This document shows positions 15,935 to 25,027 of a DNA stretch of 64,000 nucleotides, piece after piece (positions within the stretch are counted from its first letter, which is position 1; each line of letters opens with the position of its first letter). The notes beneath the pieces were generated by a model. The model did no database searches and had not been told where the DNA came from. It saw only the letters and a list, made by a program, of their open reading frames with translations. A program made the translations under genes and the position numbers. Source of the DNA: Photobacterium arenosum (GTDB lineage Bacteria; Pseudomonadota; Gammaproteobacteria; Enterobacterales; Vibrionaceae). The stretch is taken from positions 310,001 to 374,000 of the forward strand of contig NZ_JACYTP010000002.1 of NCBI RefSeq assembly GCF_014841115.1, given 5' to 3'.

Positions 15935-16485
15935 GATTGAAACTTAATCTGGATTGGGGCCGTCATTATAACACGAAGCTCTGGTCGTGGAGCCTCTCGC
16001 TGATCCTCGCGCATTTTTAACTTGAAATGGGATTCTCCTCACGAAATAAGATTGAACCCCAGTTGAATGGTGTGCTGTTAACTACTTGATTAATTCAATT
16101 GCCTTAAAGTTGTGGATTTTAAGGTGTAATATTCTGCATTTAATGTGTATTTAAATACTTTTGTGGCTATAAATTCTTTTATTTGATTCTATTAAGTAAC
16201 CATTAAATTGCGTGTGCTAAGTGTATCTTTGTTAAATTTCTGCTAAATAAATATCTTAAGTAATTGAAAATTAAGGGTGTATGAAAAATTTGTTGTTACA
16301 CAGTGAGAATTTGACATGGTAATAATTTCTCTGTCAGGATGAGTTCCGCAAGTTACGCCATCCCGGCATGGTTTTGCATGATCAGGTTTTTCTGAACCGA
16401 ACACAGGCTGCCGGGAAGGGATATAAAAAAACAATAGGGATTCTGGAAATAGGAATTCCATCCATAAGAAAAGGCAGTGGATATC
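15935..16485 (+). promoter_or_regulatory. AT-rich upstream region of the major porin gene
   Basis: This 550-base gene-free stretch separates divergent dinG and the porin. It is strongly AT-rich from about 16080 to 16300. A TTGACA hexamer at 16311-16316 is the best -35 candidate, but the -10 partner about 18 bases on (CAGGAT) is weak. Vibrionaceae porins are often under ToxR control and AT-rich leaders like this are typical targets; I could not define a ToxR repeat with confidence. Nothing else recognisable is present. Confidence 0.4.
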
Positions 16486-17433
16486 ATGAAAAAAACGCTA
16501 ATTGCACTATCTGTACTGGCTGCAGGCTCTGCAAACGCTTCTGTAAACCTGCTGGACCAAGACGGCGTTATCGTCGACTTGTCTGGTTCTGCTGAAGTTC
16601 AGTTCATCCAAAAGATTGTGGCTGACAATGTAGATTCTGATCCAAGCATCCGTCTGGATGATGGTGACATCACGCTGAACACCACTATCCCGGTTAACAA
16701 CAACTTGAACGTAGTTGCTGGCCTGAGTTTTGACCTGTCTAACACTAATGCAGACGGCAGCTCTTCTGATTTCTTCAATGACGAACTGTACGCTGGTTTC
16801 CAGGGCAATAGCTTTGGTACTCTGACTTTCGGTCGTCAGTTCCTGATCTCTGATGACGCAGGTATCGGTAAAGACTACGAGATGGGTACTGAAGAGTTGG
16901 GCTTTGATGCAACTCAGGGCAGTGAAGTTATCAAGTATGTTTACGATAACGGTCAATTCTACTTTGGCGCATCTCACGATGTGAACGCAAACGACAATGG
17001 CGGCATCACTGATGCACGTCTGGGTGCCCGTTTTGCCGGTCTGGATGTTCGCGGTTATTATTACATTTCTGAAGATGTCAATAATGCTGGTGAAGAGATC
17101 ACAGGTTACAACTTGGAAGCTGAGTATGTATTTGGTGCATTCGCAGTTGCAGGTTCGTACGGCAATGGCGAGGTAGAGAATGCCGCTGGTCAAACAACGT
17201 TGGACGCAGACATAATTTCTCTGGCAGGTTCTTACACTATGGATAAGAACACCTTCGCACTTGGTTACAACCGTGGTGATGTTGATGGTGGCGAAGCTAC
17301 TGACAACGTTTATGCTAACGTAACTCACCAGCTGCACAGCAACGTGAAGCTGTACGCAGAGCTGGGTTGGGCTGACGGTGACAACACTGACTATGATCTG
17401 GGCTACGTAGCGGGTATGGAAGTACTGTTCTAA
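16486..17433 (+). CDS. outer-membrane porin (gram-negative porin, OmpU/OmpL type)
   Basis: This 315-residue trimeric-type beta-barrel has a signal peptide cleaved after ANA near residue 19. The mature protein is acidic, with alternating hydrophobic strands, a conserved FGTLTFGRQF strand and a C-terminal Phe (VLF), as required for BAM insertion. It should allow diffusion of small hydrophilic solutes. The ATG at 16486 is preferred over the in-frame GTG at 16477 because it starts the signal peptide directly. Strong codon bias suggests high expression, and a long AT-rich leader plus a strong terminator agree. The exact porin subtype cannot be assigned. Confidence 0.88.
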   Translation: MKKTLIALSVLAAGSANASVNLLDQDGVIVDLSGSAEVQFIQKIVADNVDSDPSIRLDDGDITLNTTIPVNNNLNVVAGLSFDLSNTNADGSSSDFFNDELYAGFQGNSFGTLTFGRQFLISDDAGIGKDYEMGTEELGFDATQGSEVIKYVYDNGQFYFGASHDVNANDNGGITDARLGARFAGLDVRGYYYISEDVNNAGEEITGYNLEAEYVFGAFAVAGSYGNGEVENAAGQTTLDADIISLAGSYTMDKNTFALGYNRGDVDGGEATDNVYANVTHQLHSNVKLYAELGWADGDNTDYDLGYVAGMEVLF

Positions 17434-17465
17434 GAACGGTTCTTACCTGATACAACAGATATTGC

Positions 17466-17491
17466 AAAAGCCGCCGTTTGGGCGGCTTTTT
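17466..17491 (+). terminator. Rho-independent terminator after the porin gene
   Basis: AAAAGCCGCC, five-base loop, GGCGGCTTTT and one further T, starting 33 bases after the porin stop codon. Confidence 0.9.
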
Positions 17492-17525
17492 GTTTTGGTT
17501 GACAACACAACAAGACTGATTGGCT

Positions 17526-18155
17526 ATGAAAAAAATTATTTTATTTGCATCGCTGCTGGCGACGCATGTGCAGGCAGCAACCCTGTCGGTAAGCAATGGT
17601 ATTGAGTTGTTGGTGGTAGATGGTAAAGAAGTGAGCACATCGCTGTGGTCACGTGCGACAGAGGTAGAGCTGCCTGCGGGTAAGCATCAGGTAGTCTTGC
17701 GCTACGATGCCGAACTGAAAAACGGCAGCAAGAACACCATTTATACTACCCGGCCTTATTTATTTGAGTTAACTATGCCGGCGCAGGATGCCCGTATTGA
17801 ACTGCCTGCCATGGTTGCTCTCAGTCAGGCTCAGGCTTATTTCCAGCGTGGCCCGGAATGGACGCTGGTGCAGGCCGATGGCAGCAAGCGTGTTTTACCT
17901 TTTGTTGAATTGCAGGGCGATGGCGTCGCGGCATTCAGTGATATGGAAGCTTTGGTGTCTGAGTACAACCGGCAGCACGCTATCACCTTTGAGCAGGGTT
18001 ATGCCGTTGATTTGCAGCAAGCGGCTGTGGCAGTCGGGCAAGACGGCAAAGTGGAAATTACCGGTGATTCGCTGGCGCAGCTTAAGTTGTGGTACAGCAA
18101 AGCGAAACCCGAAGAGAAAGCCGCCTTCAAGGCATGGATGGCTAACCAGCCATAA
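17526..18155 (+). CDS. YccT/DUF2057 family periplasmic protein
   Basis: This 209-residue protein begins with a short signal peptide ([17 protein letters not shown]). It shows the DUF2057 pattern [14 protein letters not shown], then [20 protein letters not shown], then [11 protein letters not shown]. coli YccT (CsgI) is a periplasmic member linked to curli inhibition; a similar function here is not shown. The ATG at 17526 is favoured over a TTG two codons upstream because it starts the signal peptide; the ribosome binding site is weak. It follows the porin terminator and converges with the DksA-type gene. Confidence 0.82.
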   Translation: MKKIILFASLLATHVQAATLSVSNGIELLVVDGKEVSTSLWSRATEVELPAGKHQVVLRYDAELKNGSKNTIYTTRPYLFELTMPAQDARIELPAMVALSQAQAYFQRGPEWTLVQADGSKRVLPFVELQGDGVAAFSDMEALVSEYNRQHAITFEQGYAVDLQQAAVAVGQDGKVEITGDSLAQLKLWYSKAKPEEKAAFKAWMANQP

Positions 18156-18199
18156 AGGCGAAACGCTAGGGACAATACCACTATCAGGTGAGGGGCAGG

Positions 18200-18562
18200 T
18201 TATGAGCGCTGATGGTGGTATTTACTGTGTGACTGGCACTGATGGCAGCGGGGCTGCGCGGGGTCCTGCTCAAGGGTGGCTGTATCAATCGGTTCTTCGC
18301 AGTCGGTACAAATGCCGTACAAATCTAACCGTATTGCACATAATGCGGCATCAATGGCTTCCAGGCGCCGTGCTTTTCGTCCCAGTGCCGGTTCGGTGCT
18401 ATGCGTTGCCAGCGTCAGCAATTCATTGATGGTTTTTTCGGGCTGTTTTTTTTCTGTGCTGTCAGCACGAATAGCATTCAGCGCTGAATAGAGTTCCACT
18501 GAAAGTGCCTCATATTCTTGCTCCAGTCGAGTGGACTGCTGTTGCAGGTAATCACTATTCAT
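18200..18562 (-). CDS. TraR/DksA-type zinc-finger protein
   Basis: This 120-residue protein has an N-terminal helical half and a C-terminal four-cysteine zinc finger: Cys-x2-Cys (GICTDCEEPI), 17 residues, then Cys-x2-Cys (RCHQCQS). That is the DksA/TraR C4 architecture. DksA proteins enter the RNA polymerase secondary channel and act with ppGpp; the paralogue class with this short length is often of unknown function. The coiled-coil tip residues needed for DksA activity cannot be judged by eye. It stands alone, convergent with the DUF2057 gene. Confidence 0.82.
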   Translation of the reverse strand: MNSDYLQQQSTRLEQEYEALSVELYSALNAIRADSTEKKQPEKTINELLTLATHSTEPALGRKARRLEAIDAALCAIRLDLYGICTDCEEPIDTATLEQDPAQPRCHQCQSHSKYHHQRS

Positions 18563-18770
18563 AGAGAGACTCCTAGGTAAACTGAGTCACAGTGTATGCC
18601 TAAACGTCACGCCAATACTGACTTATGTCAAAGCAACAGCAGAATAACCCTTCTTTTTGTCGGTTTTTGTTGTCAATAGAATGCTTTATAGTTCCTTGCT
18701 GTTTTTATGTGGCCACTTTGCCACTTTTTTCTATTTTTCAGTACGTTAAATTTTGGAAAAGGAAGATACA

Positions 18771-18887
18771 ATGGAACATGATTTCAAAGAACCGTATAAT
18801 CTTAATTACTTTATCGGTTTTCTGATTGCTATGCTGCTGCCGACATTACCTGCAAGCCTGACCTGGCTGGGTATTCTGAGCAATTAA
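18771..18887 (+). CDS. 38-residue predicted single-pass membrane protein
   Basis: An AAGGAAG ribosome binding site ends seven bases before the ATG at 18771. The frame encodes 38 residues: a polar start (MEHDFKEPYNLNYF), one hydrophobic segment of about 20 residues (IGFLIAMLLPTLPASLTW), and a short tail. It ends 51 bases before the ybaN homologue and may share its transcript. It resembles many short bacterial membrane peptides, and I cannot name a family. Confidence 0.6.
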   Translation: MEHDFKEPYNLNYFIGFLIAMLLPTLPASLTWLGILSN

Positions 18888-18938
18888 TCCGTCAGTAGCG
18901 GAAAGCCTGAAACAGGCTGAAAGTAAAAGAGAGGGAAT

Positions 18939-19340
18939 GTGAAACAACTGATCTGGCGAACCCTGTTGCTGGTTTCCGGCTGGTGTTTCGTAATCTTAGG
19001 CGTGTTGGGCATTTTCCTTCCTCTTTTACCTACCACTGTCTTTTTATTGTTAGCCAGCGCCTGTTTCATGCGTGGCTCCCCCAGAATACACGCCTGGTTA
19101 CACAGTCATCCTAAGCTGGGTCCCGTACTGGATAACTGGCATCAGCATCATGCCATCAGCCGGGCAGTCAAACGGCGTGCCAATCTGACCATAACCCTCA
19201 GTTTCGCTTTATCTATCTTCATCGTGCCTGTCTCTTGGGTCAAAGTTTTTCTGTTTGTAATTGCTATCGTTTTGCTGATTTGGTTTAACCGTTTACCTGT
19301 CAGGGAAACGCAATGTTCCGGACGTGGTGAAAGCCGTTAA
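18939..19340 (+). CDS. ybaN: YbaN family (DUF454) inner-membrane protein
   Basis: This 133-residue membrane protein has the DUF454 core: GVLGIFLPLLPTTVFLLLASACFMRGSPRIHAWLHSHP. It has two N-terminal and two C-terminal hydrophobic segments. The start is the GTG at 18939; the overlapping ATG at 18937 is followed at once by a stop. A GAGGGA ribosome binding site lies just upstream. Next to apt, as in E. coli (ybaN-apt-dnaX). The function is unknown. Confidence 0.88.
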   Translation: MKQLIWRTLLLVSGWCFVILGVLGIFLPLLPTTVFLLLASACFMRGSPRIHAWLHSHPKLGPVLDNWHQHHAISRAVKRRANLTITLSFALSIFIVPVSWVKVFLFVIAIVLLIWFNRLPVRETQCSGRGESR

Positions 19341-19478
19341 CCCCGGTGAGCTCTTACATTTCAGAGTGAAAGTTGCCCCTTACCGTAAAAATCACTACTA
19401 TTTGCGCCTAAACTGCCTGATAACAGGCGTCAAATACCTAAACAAACTGCTGTAATTATGCAGCCGGTGGAAAAGACT

Positions 19479-20039
19479 ATGAGCCAAGATACCCTTGTCC
19501 AAGACGATTTCAGTTTGATCAAAAACAGCATCAAAACGATTCCGGATTATCCTAAGCCAGGCATACTGTTTCGCGATGTTACCAGCCTGATGGAAGACCC
19601 GGCCGCGTACGGTGCAACGATGCAAGTTTTGCTTCAGCAGTTCAGTGACAAAGGGATAACAAAGGTCGTTGGGACCGAGGCTCGGGGGTTTCTGTTTGGT
19701 GCCCCGCTGGCGCTGGCGCTGGGTGTCGGTTTTGTGCCGGTACGTAAGCCGGGTAAATTACCGCGCAATGTGATCAGCGAAAGTTATGAGCTTGAATATG
19801 GCCAGGACACGCTGGAAATCCATGTAGATGCCATTGTTGAAGGCGATAAAGTATTGCTGGTCGATGATCTGCTGGCAACCGGCGGCACCATTGAAGCTAC
19901 CACGAAACTGGTTCGCCGTTTGGGCGGTATTGTGGAAGATGCGGCTTTTGTCATTAACCTGTCTGAGATTGGTGGTCAGCAGCGGTTGCGTAATATTGGC
20001 CTCAATGTCTTTAGTATCTGCGACTTTGACGGTCATTGA
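19479..20039 (+). CDS. apt: adenine phosphoribosyltransferase
   Basis: This 186-residue enzyme converts adenine and PRPP to AMP and pyrophosphate in purine salvage. It has the PRPP-binding motif [13 protein letters not shown], the [17 protein letters not shown] segment and the N-terminal [21 protein letters not shown] signature of bacterial APRT. The ATG at 19479 (MSQDT) gives a length close to E. coli Apt (183); an upstream in-frame Met at 19458 would add seven residues. It lies before dnaX, as in E. coli, but a structured 190-base gap separates them. Confidence 0.96.
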   Translation: MSQDTLVQDDFSLIKNSIKTIPDYPKPGILFRDVTSLMEDPAAYGATMQVLLQQFSDKGITKVVGTEARGFLFGAPLALALGVGFVPVRKPGKLPRNVISESYELEYGQDTLEIHVDAIVEGDKVLLVDDLLATGGTIEATTKLVRRLGGIVEDAAFVINLSEIGGQQRLRNIGLNVFSICDFDGH

Positions 20040-20062
20040 TTGACCCGTTCTGTTTAAATCTG

Positions 20063-20122
20063 GGGGATGTGGATTTTCAGGTTAAAATGTTGTCAGTAAC
20101 AATCTGGAAAGGAAACATCCCC
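20063..20122 (+). other. 60-base imperfect hairpin between apt and dnaX
   Basis: GGGGATGT (20063-20070) is exactly complementary to ACATCCCC (20115-20122). Inside, TTTTCAG pairs with CTGGAAA (one G-U), and TTGT with ACAA around a five-base loop. No T-run follows on the plus strand. It may terminate apt, attenuate read-through into dnaX, or be an unrelated repeat element. Confidence 0.5.
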
Positions 20123-20227
20123 TTGAGTTCTCTCGCGCCTTTTCACTCCCTGTGCTAGCATGGTCGACTGGATTCAGTCTGGCGGATCACCGTCACTGAT
20201 TGATCGGATTCTGTAGGATTTATCACC

Positions 20228-22387
20228 ATGAGTTACCAGGTTCTGGCTCGGAAATGGCGGCCGCATCGTTTTGATGATGTGGTAGGCCAATCCCATGTCC
20301 TGACAGCCCTGACCAATGCGCTGACACATAACCGACTTCATCATGCTTACCTGTTCAGTGGTACCCGTGGCGTGGGGAAAACAACCATTGCCCGCCTGTT
20401 TGCCAAAGGGCTCAACTGTGAACAGGGCATCACAGCATCCCCCTGTGGCAAGTGCCATACTTGTCTGGAAATTGAGCAGGGACGTTTTGTTGATCTGCTG
20501 GAAATAGATGCCGCCTCCAGAACAAAGGTCGAAGATACCCGGGAACTGCTGGATAACGTACAGTACAAACCGGCGCGAGGGCGCTTCAAGATCTATTTGA
20601 TCGATGAAGTGCATATGCTGTCTCGTCACAGTTTTAACGCCTTGCTGAAAACGCTGGAAGAGCCGCCAGAGCACGTAAAATTCATTCTGGCGACCACAGA
20701 TCCTCAAAAACTGCCTGCCACGATTCTTTCCCGTTGCCTGCAGTTTCATCTCAAGCATCTGGATAATGCCCAGATACAGCAACAGCTGAGCCATGTCCTG
20801 ACCGAAGAAAGTGTCACCTTCGACAGCAAAGCGCTGAGTCTGCTAGCACGTGCTGCAGAAGGCAGCATGCGAGATGCACTCAGCCTCACCGATCAGGCGA
20901 TTGCTCTGGGTAACGGCCAGGTACAGTCAGACTCAGTTGCGGCTATGCTCGGTACGCTCAATACAGAGCAGGCGCTGTATCTGCTGGAAGCAATGGCTCA
21001 GGGCCAGGTCGAGCCTGCAATGGCTTGCCTGGCAGAGCTGGCCACTGTTGGTGTGGAGTGGGATAGCCTGCTGAGTGAATTAGCCGCGCAGCTTCATCGT
21101 GTGGCTATGTATCAGGTGTTACCTGCCGCGCTGGATCTGTCCGCACCTGATGCCGACAGAATCGTTCTGCTGGCCAAATCAATGTCGCCGCAAGATGTGC
21201 AGCTGCACTACCAGATCGCATTGCAGGGCCGGCAGGATTTACCTTTGGCACCGGATGGCAGTACAGGACTGGAAATGGTGCTGTTGCGTATGCTGGCATT
21301 CCGTCCTGTCGCGGCGGGCGCATTAACTCCTCAGGCGGTTCCTGTACCGGCATCAGTACCAGCTGGTCGTCCGGCTGCATCTCAGCCAAGAACTGCACCT
21401 CCGGACACTTCAGCGGTTCGACCGGCAGTGCAGTCAGAAGCGGTAAGGCCTGTATCTGAAGGTGACTCACCTTCGCAGCCTGTAGCGGCTTCCGAGACAG
21501 CAACAGTTCACGATCCTGCATCAGTTCGTGAGCCAGCAATGGCGCCTGAACATGCCCCTGAGCCGCAAACGGCACCTCAGCCTGTAATGCAAGCGCAGCC
21601 GGCTGAGCACAACCCGCCTCAGTCAGCGGCAATGACACAGGCTGCATCACCGGCGTCCGGGCTACTGGCGGCAAGGAATCGCTTGCGTAGCCAGAGTCGG
21701 CGAGGCCAGGAAGCTGTCGAGCCAAAAAAGACTGAGCCGGCGTCGGTGAAGAAACCTGCTTCCAGTGTGCTGGAACGGATCACGAGCCAGCATGCTGGTC
21801 GCCGTTCTCAGCCAGCAGGCGCAAATCACGTGTCGCCGGTCGCTCAGCAACAGCCAGTTGAGTCAGCCAAAGCTGAGGATTATCAGTGGCAGCCGACGAG
21901 TCAGCCCGAGCCTGACACTCAATTGCCGGAGGTGATCGCGCCCACCGATCTGAAGCAAGCGCTGGAGCACGAAAAAACACCTGAAATGGCGGAACTGCTT
22001 GTCAGTGAAGCGGCAAAGCAGGATAGTTGGTCAGAACTGGTGACCCGGTTAAATACCGATCGTTTGGTACAGCAACTAGCATTAAATTCTGCGATGGAGC
22101 AGCAGGGTAGTGACCTGACTCTGTATCTGCGTCCGTCTCAGCAGCATCTGGATACACAAAAAGCCAGGGCTCAGTTAAGCACAGCACTGGCTGAGATACT
22201 GGGACAAGAGATAGAATTACACATCAAGCCTGGTGATAATGGACGTACTCCCCTGGAATGGCGGGAATACATTTATCAACAGAAACTGGATCAGGCTAAG
22301 ACAAGTCTGCAGCAGGATCCTCACGTGACTTTCATCTGTCAGCGATTCAGTGCTGTACTTGATGAAGAGAGCGTAAGACCCTTATAA
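20228..22387 (+). CDS. dnaX: DNA polymerase III subunits tau and gamma
   Basis: This 719-residue clamp-loader protein has a Walker A ([20 protein letters not shown]), a zinc-binding cysteine cluster ([13 protein letters not shown]), [10 protein letters not shown] and the SRC sensor (ILSRCLQF). Residues of roughly 370-510 form a long Pro/Ala/Gln/Glu-rich linker, larger than in E. coli (643 residues). The C-terminal tau region follows. A slippery A AAA AAG at 21724-21730 (codons 499-501) with TGA in the -1 frame at 21733-21735 predicts a gamma product of about 502 residues. It is followed 28 bases later by ybaB and recR. Confidence 0.97.
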   Translation: MSYQVLARKWRPHRFDDVVGQSHVLTALTNALTHNRLHHAYLFSGTRGVGKTTIARLFAKGLNCEQGITASPCGKCHTCLEIEQGRFVDLLEIDAASRTKVEDTRELLDNVQYKPARGRFKIYLIDEVHMLSRHSFNALLKTLEEPPEHVKFILATTDPQKLPATILSRCLQFHLKHLDNAQIQQQLSHVLTEESVTFDSKALSLLARAAEGSMRDALSLTDQAIALGNGQVQSDSVAAMLGTLNTEQALYLLEAMAQGQVEPAMACLAELATVGVEWDSLLSELAAQLHRVAMYQVLPAALDLSAPDADRIVLLAKSMSPQDVQLHYQIALQGRQDLPLAPDGSTGLEMVLLRMLAFRPVAAGALTPQAVPVPASVPAGRPAASQPRTAPPDTSAVRPAVQSEAVRPVSEGDSPSQPVAASETATVHDPASVREPAMAPEHAPEPQTAPQPVMQAQPAEHNPPQSAAMTQAASPASGLLAARNRLRSQSRRGQEAVEPKKTEPASVKKPASSVLERITSQHAGRRSQPAGANHVSPVAQQQPVESAKAEDYQWQPTSQPEPDTQLPEVIAPTDLKQALEHEKTPEMAELLVSEAAKQDSWSELVTRLNTDRLVQQLALNSAMEQQGSDLTLYLRPSQQHLDTQKARAQLSTALAEILGQEIELHIKPGDNGRTPLEWREYIYQQKLDQAKTSLQQDPHVTFICQRFSAVLDEESVRPL
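21708..21735 (+). promoter_or_regulatory. dnaX: programmed -1 ribosomal frameshift site in dnaX
   Basis: The in-frame heptamer A AAA AAG (21724-21730) is identical to the E. coli dnaX slip site. A Shine-Dalgarno-like AGGAAGC (21708-21714) lies nine bases upstream, as in E. coli. After slippage the next codons are GAC and TGA, giving gamma ending Lys-Lys-Asp. A downstream stimulatory stem is not obvious. Confidence 0.85.
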
Positions 22388-22415
22388 ATTAACCAGACCG
22401 ATAGAGAGAGAAGAT

Positions 22416-22745
22416 ATGTTTGGTAAAGGTGGTATGGCGAACATGATGAAGCAGGCGCAGCAGATGCAAGAGCGTATGCAGCAAATGCAGGAAGAAATCG
22501 CCAACATGGAAGTGACAGGTGAAGCGGGTGCCGGCATGGTAAAAGTGACCCTGACCGGCGGTCACAGCGTTCGTCGTGTTGAGCTGGATGACAGCTTGAT
22601 GGAAGACGATAAAGAAATGTTGGAAGATCTGATTGCGGCTGCTTTTAACGATGCGGCACGTCGTATTGAAGAAGCGCAAAAAGAAAAAATGGCCAGTGTT
22701 ACCGGCGGCATGAACTTGCCTGCTGGCTTCAAGATGCCATTCTAA
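22416..22745 (+). CDS. ybaB: YbaB/EbfC family nucleoid-associated protein
   Basis: This 109-residue small DNA-binding protein begins with a Gln/Met-rich helix ([42 protein letters not shown]), typical of YbaB/EbfC dimers that coat the nucleoid. A GAGAGAAG ribosome binding site precedes the ATG. It sits between dnaX and recR with 28 and 3 base gaps, the conserved dnaX-ybaB-recR operon. Confidence 0.96.
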   Translation: MFGKGGMANMMKQAQQMQERMQQMQEEIANMEVTGEAGAGMVKVTLTGGHSVRRVELDDSLMEDDKEMLEDLIAAAFNDAARRIEEAQKEKMASVTGGMNLPAGFKMPF

Positions 22746-22748
22746 TCA

Positions 22749-23351
22749 ATGCGTACAAGTCCGTTACTTGAGCAGTTGATGGACGCGCTGCGCTGCCTGC
22801 CCGGTGTTGGGCCAAAATCAGCGCAGCGTATGGCTTTCAGCCTGTTGCAACGCAACCGTCAGGGTGGGTTGCAGTTGGCTGATGTGCTGGGGAAAGCCAT
22901 GACCGAAATCGGCCATTGCCGCGATTGCCGCACCTTCACTGAAGAAGACGTGTGTGCTATCTGCGAAAACCCCCGTCGTCTGGAAAATGGCCAGATTTGT
23001 GTGGTGGAAAGTCCGGCAGATATTATGGCCGTTGAAGCGACAGGTCAGTTTTCAGGCCGATATTTTGTTCTGATGGGACACCTGTCGCCATTAGATGGCA
23101 TCGGCCCGAGCGATATCGGGTTAGATGTGCTGGAATACCGTTTGCAAAATGAACACATTGCCGAGCTGATCCTGGCCACCAATCCCACGGTTGAAGGTGA
23201 GGCTACTGCGCATTTCATTGCCGAGCTTTGTCAGGCTTATCAGGTACCTGCGACCCGGATTGCACATGGTGTACCTGTGGGTGGTGAGCTGGAGCTGGTG
23301 GATGGGACAACACTGTCGCATTCTCTGGCAGGCCGGCAGAAACTGTATTAA
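22749..23351 (+). CDS. recR: recombination mediator RecR
   Basis: This 200-residue RecFOR-pathway protein has a helix-hairpin-helix ([17 protein letters not shown]), a C4 zinc finger ([16 protein letters not shown]), a Toprim domain ([14 protein letters not shown] through [16 protein letters not shown]) and the C-terminal [28 protein letters not shown] segment. It helps load RecA on gapped DNA. It starts three bases after ybaB. A bidirectional terminator follows at 23386. Confidence 0.97.
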   Translation: MRTSPLLEQLMDALRCLPGVGPKSAQRMAFSLLQRNRQGGLQLADVLGKAMTEIGHCRDCRTFTEEDVCAICENPRRLENGQICVVESPADIMAVEATGQFSGRYFVLMGHLSPLDGIGPSDIGLDVLEYRLQNEHIAELILATNPTVEGEATAHFIAELCQAYQVPATRIAHGVPVGGELELVDGTTLSHSLAGRQKLY

Positions 23352-23385
23352 AGCCGCTTTGCCATATTCTTGACCTGTTATGAAT

Positions 23386-23406
23386 AACCGACGATTACCG
23401 TCGGTT
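23386..23406. terminator. terminator between convergent recR and toxS
   Basis: AACCGACG, five-base loop, CGTCGGTT. It is nearly symmetric and ends at 23406, seven bases before the toxS stop codon, so it could end both transcripts. Confidence 0.65.
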
Positions 23407-23413
23407 TCTTTCG

Positions 23414-23965
23414 TTAAAGGTTGGCGTTCAGCACCTGAGATCGGGTATTCAGTCCGGTTAACAGCACGGCTTTTTCACTCATGATATCAATCCGGTTACT
23501 TTGTTCCGCATTGAGCTGAAAATACTGGTTGATAGCGGTAATCTGCTTGTTGCTGAATGCGCTTTCATTACCTGTTTTCATCTCATTAAAGTGCGTCGGC
23601 CGAATCTGCAGATAACCACCACTGACTTCCCACCGGCCATATTCAGTAATCGTCAGGTGAAGCTGGCCCTGCTCCTCATTAATCAGAGTCACCCGGGTTA
23701 CCCGGGAATATGACTGGTTAGGCATATAGACAATATGGCTGGTTTCAATAACCTTTTTAAGAATTTCGAGCCCGGGCACCTCTGTTGAAGCCACATCTGT
23801 GACCGCGTAAGACTGCCAGTTATACGAAGTAAGAAAACGGGAAATCTTATGGTCACTGCTGAAGAAATAGTAAAGGCTGCCCAGGGTCACCAGGCATGTT
23901 AATGCAATGATGATAAACAAGTAATATCTGTGCGTTTTGCCCGGCTGGGTTAGTGTACTGAACAT
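23414..23965 (-). CDS. toxS: ToxS-like periplasmic chaperone of ToxR
   Basis: This 183-residue protein has one N-terminal membrane segment (YYLFIIIALTCLVTLGSLYYFF) and a periplasmic domain. It aligns by eye with Vibrio ToxS: SYNWQSYAV, MPNQSYSRVTRVTL, YGRWEVSGGYLQIRPTHF, and LNAEQSNRIDIMSEKAVLLTGLN. ToxS stabilises ToxR in the periplasm. Its start overlaps the toxR end by 16 bases, as expected for a coupled toxRS operon. The match is to ToxS motifs I know, not to a database search. Confidence 0.88.
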   Translation of the reverse strand: MFSTLTQPGKTHRYYLFIIIALTCLVTLGSLYYFFSSDHKISRFLTSYNWQSYAVTDVASTEVPGLEILKKVIETSHIVYMPNQSYSRVTRVTLINEEQGQLHLTITEYGRWEVSGGYLQIRPTHFNEMKTGNESAFSNKQITAINQYFQLNAEQSNRIDIMSEKAVLLTGLNTRSQVLNANL

Positions 23966-24852
23966 GGCAGATCCCTTTCTCTGTCAAGTGTCACTATCGT
24001 CAGTGTCATATTTTTCCGGTAATCAGCCGGCGTATAAATCAGATTAATCCACAGCTGATTATGCGCCCCGCCTGTGACAATGATTTTGGCCGGTGCTGCT
24101 GACGGCTTGTTGTCATTGTTCAGCATCTGGGCGGAGACACATTGCCTGATGAGTGGACGCCATTTCCCGGTAACCTCAACCTCACTGGGAATCAGCACGG
24201 GAATATCATTGATCATAAAGGCTTTATAGAAGGCGCTCGATGAAGGTGGCGGTGCCAGGTATGCCCAGAGCGGTAATACAATACACAGTATGAAGGTTGC
24301 CAGGGCGCTGATCATGTACCTGGGCTGGAAAAACCGGTGTGTTGACGGGGCGTGCGTTATCTGTGTCGCTGGCTGTATACACGTTGTGTCAGGTGTATCC
24401 TCAGCCAGGCTTGCAGATACCGGAAATGGTTTGGGCGAATCAATGAAGCCATCATTGTTATCAGTCTGTACACCATTGGGGATATCGGCTGGAGGGGCAG
24501 GGGCTGCGTCAATACGATCGACACTGGCTATCATCTGATAACCGCGCTTGGGTATCGTCTTGATAAAGGCTGGCGAGCGAGTTGAGTCCTGCAGGTACTT
24601 ACGCAAGGTTGAAATCGATTGGGTCAGGCTCGAGTCATCCACCTCAAACCCTTGCTCGCGCCAGATAAAATCATGCATACGCTGACGGGAGATTATGGTG
24701 CCCGGTTCATCCAGCAGCAAATGCAATGCCCGGCTTTCATTGATACCTAAATAAATGGTTTCTTCCGGCTGAAGATTGTCAGCCAGGCTATTGTGTTGGG
24801 GGGAGAAAGTAAATCTGTTGCCAATCAGAAATTTACAATGCGTATGATCCAT
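23950..24852 (-). CDS. toxR: ToxR-like transmembrane transcriptional regulator
   Basis: This 300-residue bitopic regulator has an N-terminal OmpR-type winged helix, with HDFIWREQGFEVDDSSLTQSI and TLRKYLQDSTRSPAFIKTIPKRGYQ almost as in V. cholerae ToxR. A Pro/Thr-rich linker, one membrane segment at about residues 180-200 and a periplasmic domain with two Cys follow. The start at 24852 is chosen because AAAGG lies before that ATG; upstream in-frame ATGs lack a ribosome binding site. It is divergent from htpG, the Vibrionaceae arrangement. ToxR commonly controls porin genes; the porin at 16486 is a plausible target. Confidence 0.92.
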   Translation of the reverse strand: MDHTHCKFLIGNRFTFSPQHNSLADNLQPEETIYLGINESRALHLLLDEPGTIISRQRMHDFIWREQGFEVDDSSLTQSISTLRKYLQDSTRSPAFIKTIPKRGYQMIASVDRIDAAPAPPADIPNGVQTDNNDGFIDSPKPFPVSASLAEDTPDTTCIQPATQITHAPSTHRFFQPRYMISALATFILCIVLPLWAYLAPPPSSSAFYKAFMINDIPVLIPSEVEVTGKWRPLIRQCVSAQMLNNDNKPSAAPAKIIVTGGAHNQLWINLIYTPADYRKNMTLTIVTLDRERDLPCSVH

Positions 24853-24959
24853 TACCAGCCTTTTGGTGACTTGTGACTCGTATATCATAGTCGTCCGATC
24901 GTTCATTGAATAGCTAAGATGCTGACTTGAGGGCAATCTTAGATTTTTTCACGCTAAGG

Positions 24960-24985
24960 CTTGATTTAAGTTGAACTGACCATAT
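24960..24985 (+). promoter_or_regulatory. candidate sigma-32 heat-shock promoter of htpG
   Basis: CTTGAT (24960-24965) and GACCATAT (24978-24985) resemble the RpoH consensus CTTGAAA and CCCCATnT with a spacing of about 11 bases after the seven-base -35 box. It ends 42 bases before the htpG ATG, in the short toxR-htpG gap. This agrees with known heat control of htpG in gammaproteobacteria. Confidence 0.6.
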
Positions 24986-25027
24986 CTAGGTATCAGTAAT
25001 GAGGTAAACCTGGATTACGGAGTTCAA

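Noticed and set aside
15935..16035. LexA box upstream of dinG
   Set aside because: No CTG-N10-CAG match of acceptable quality in the 100 bases before the start codon.
16507..17337. 276-residue frame antisense to the porin
   Set aside because: It is a by-product of strong codon bias in the porin; the translation is Val/Thr/Cys-rich noise without motif or ribosome binding site.
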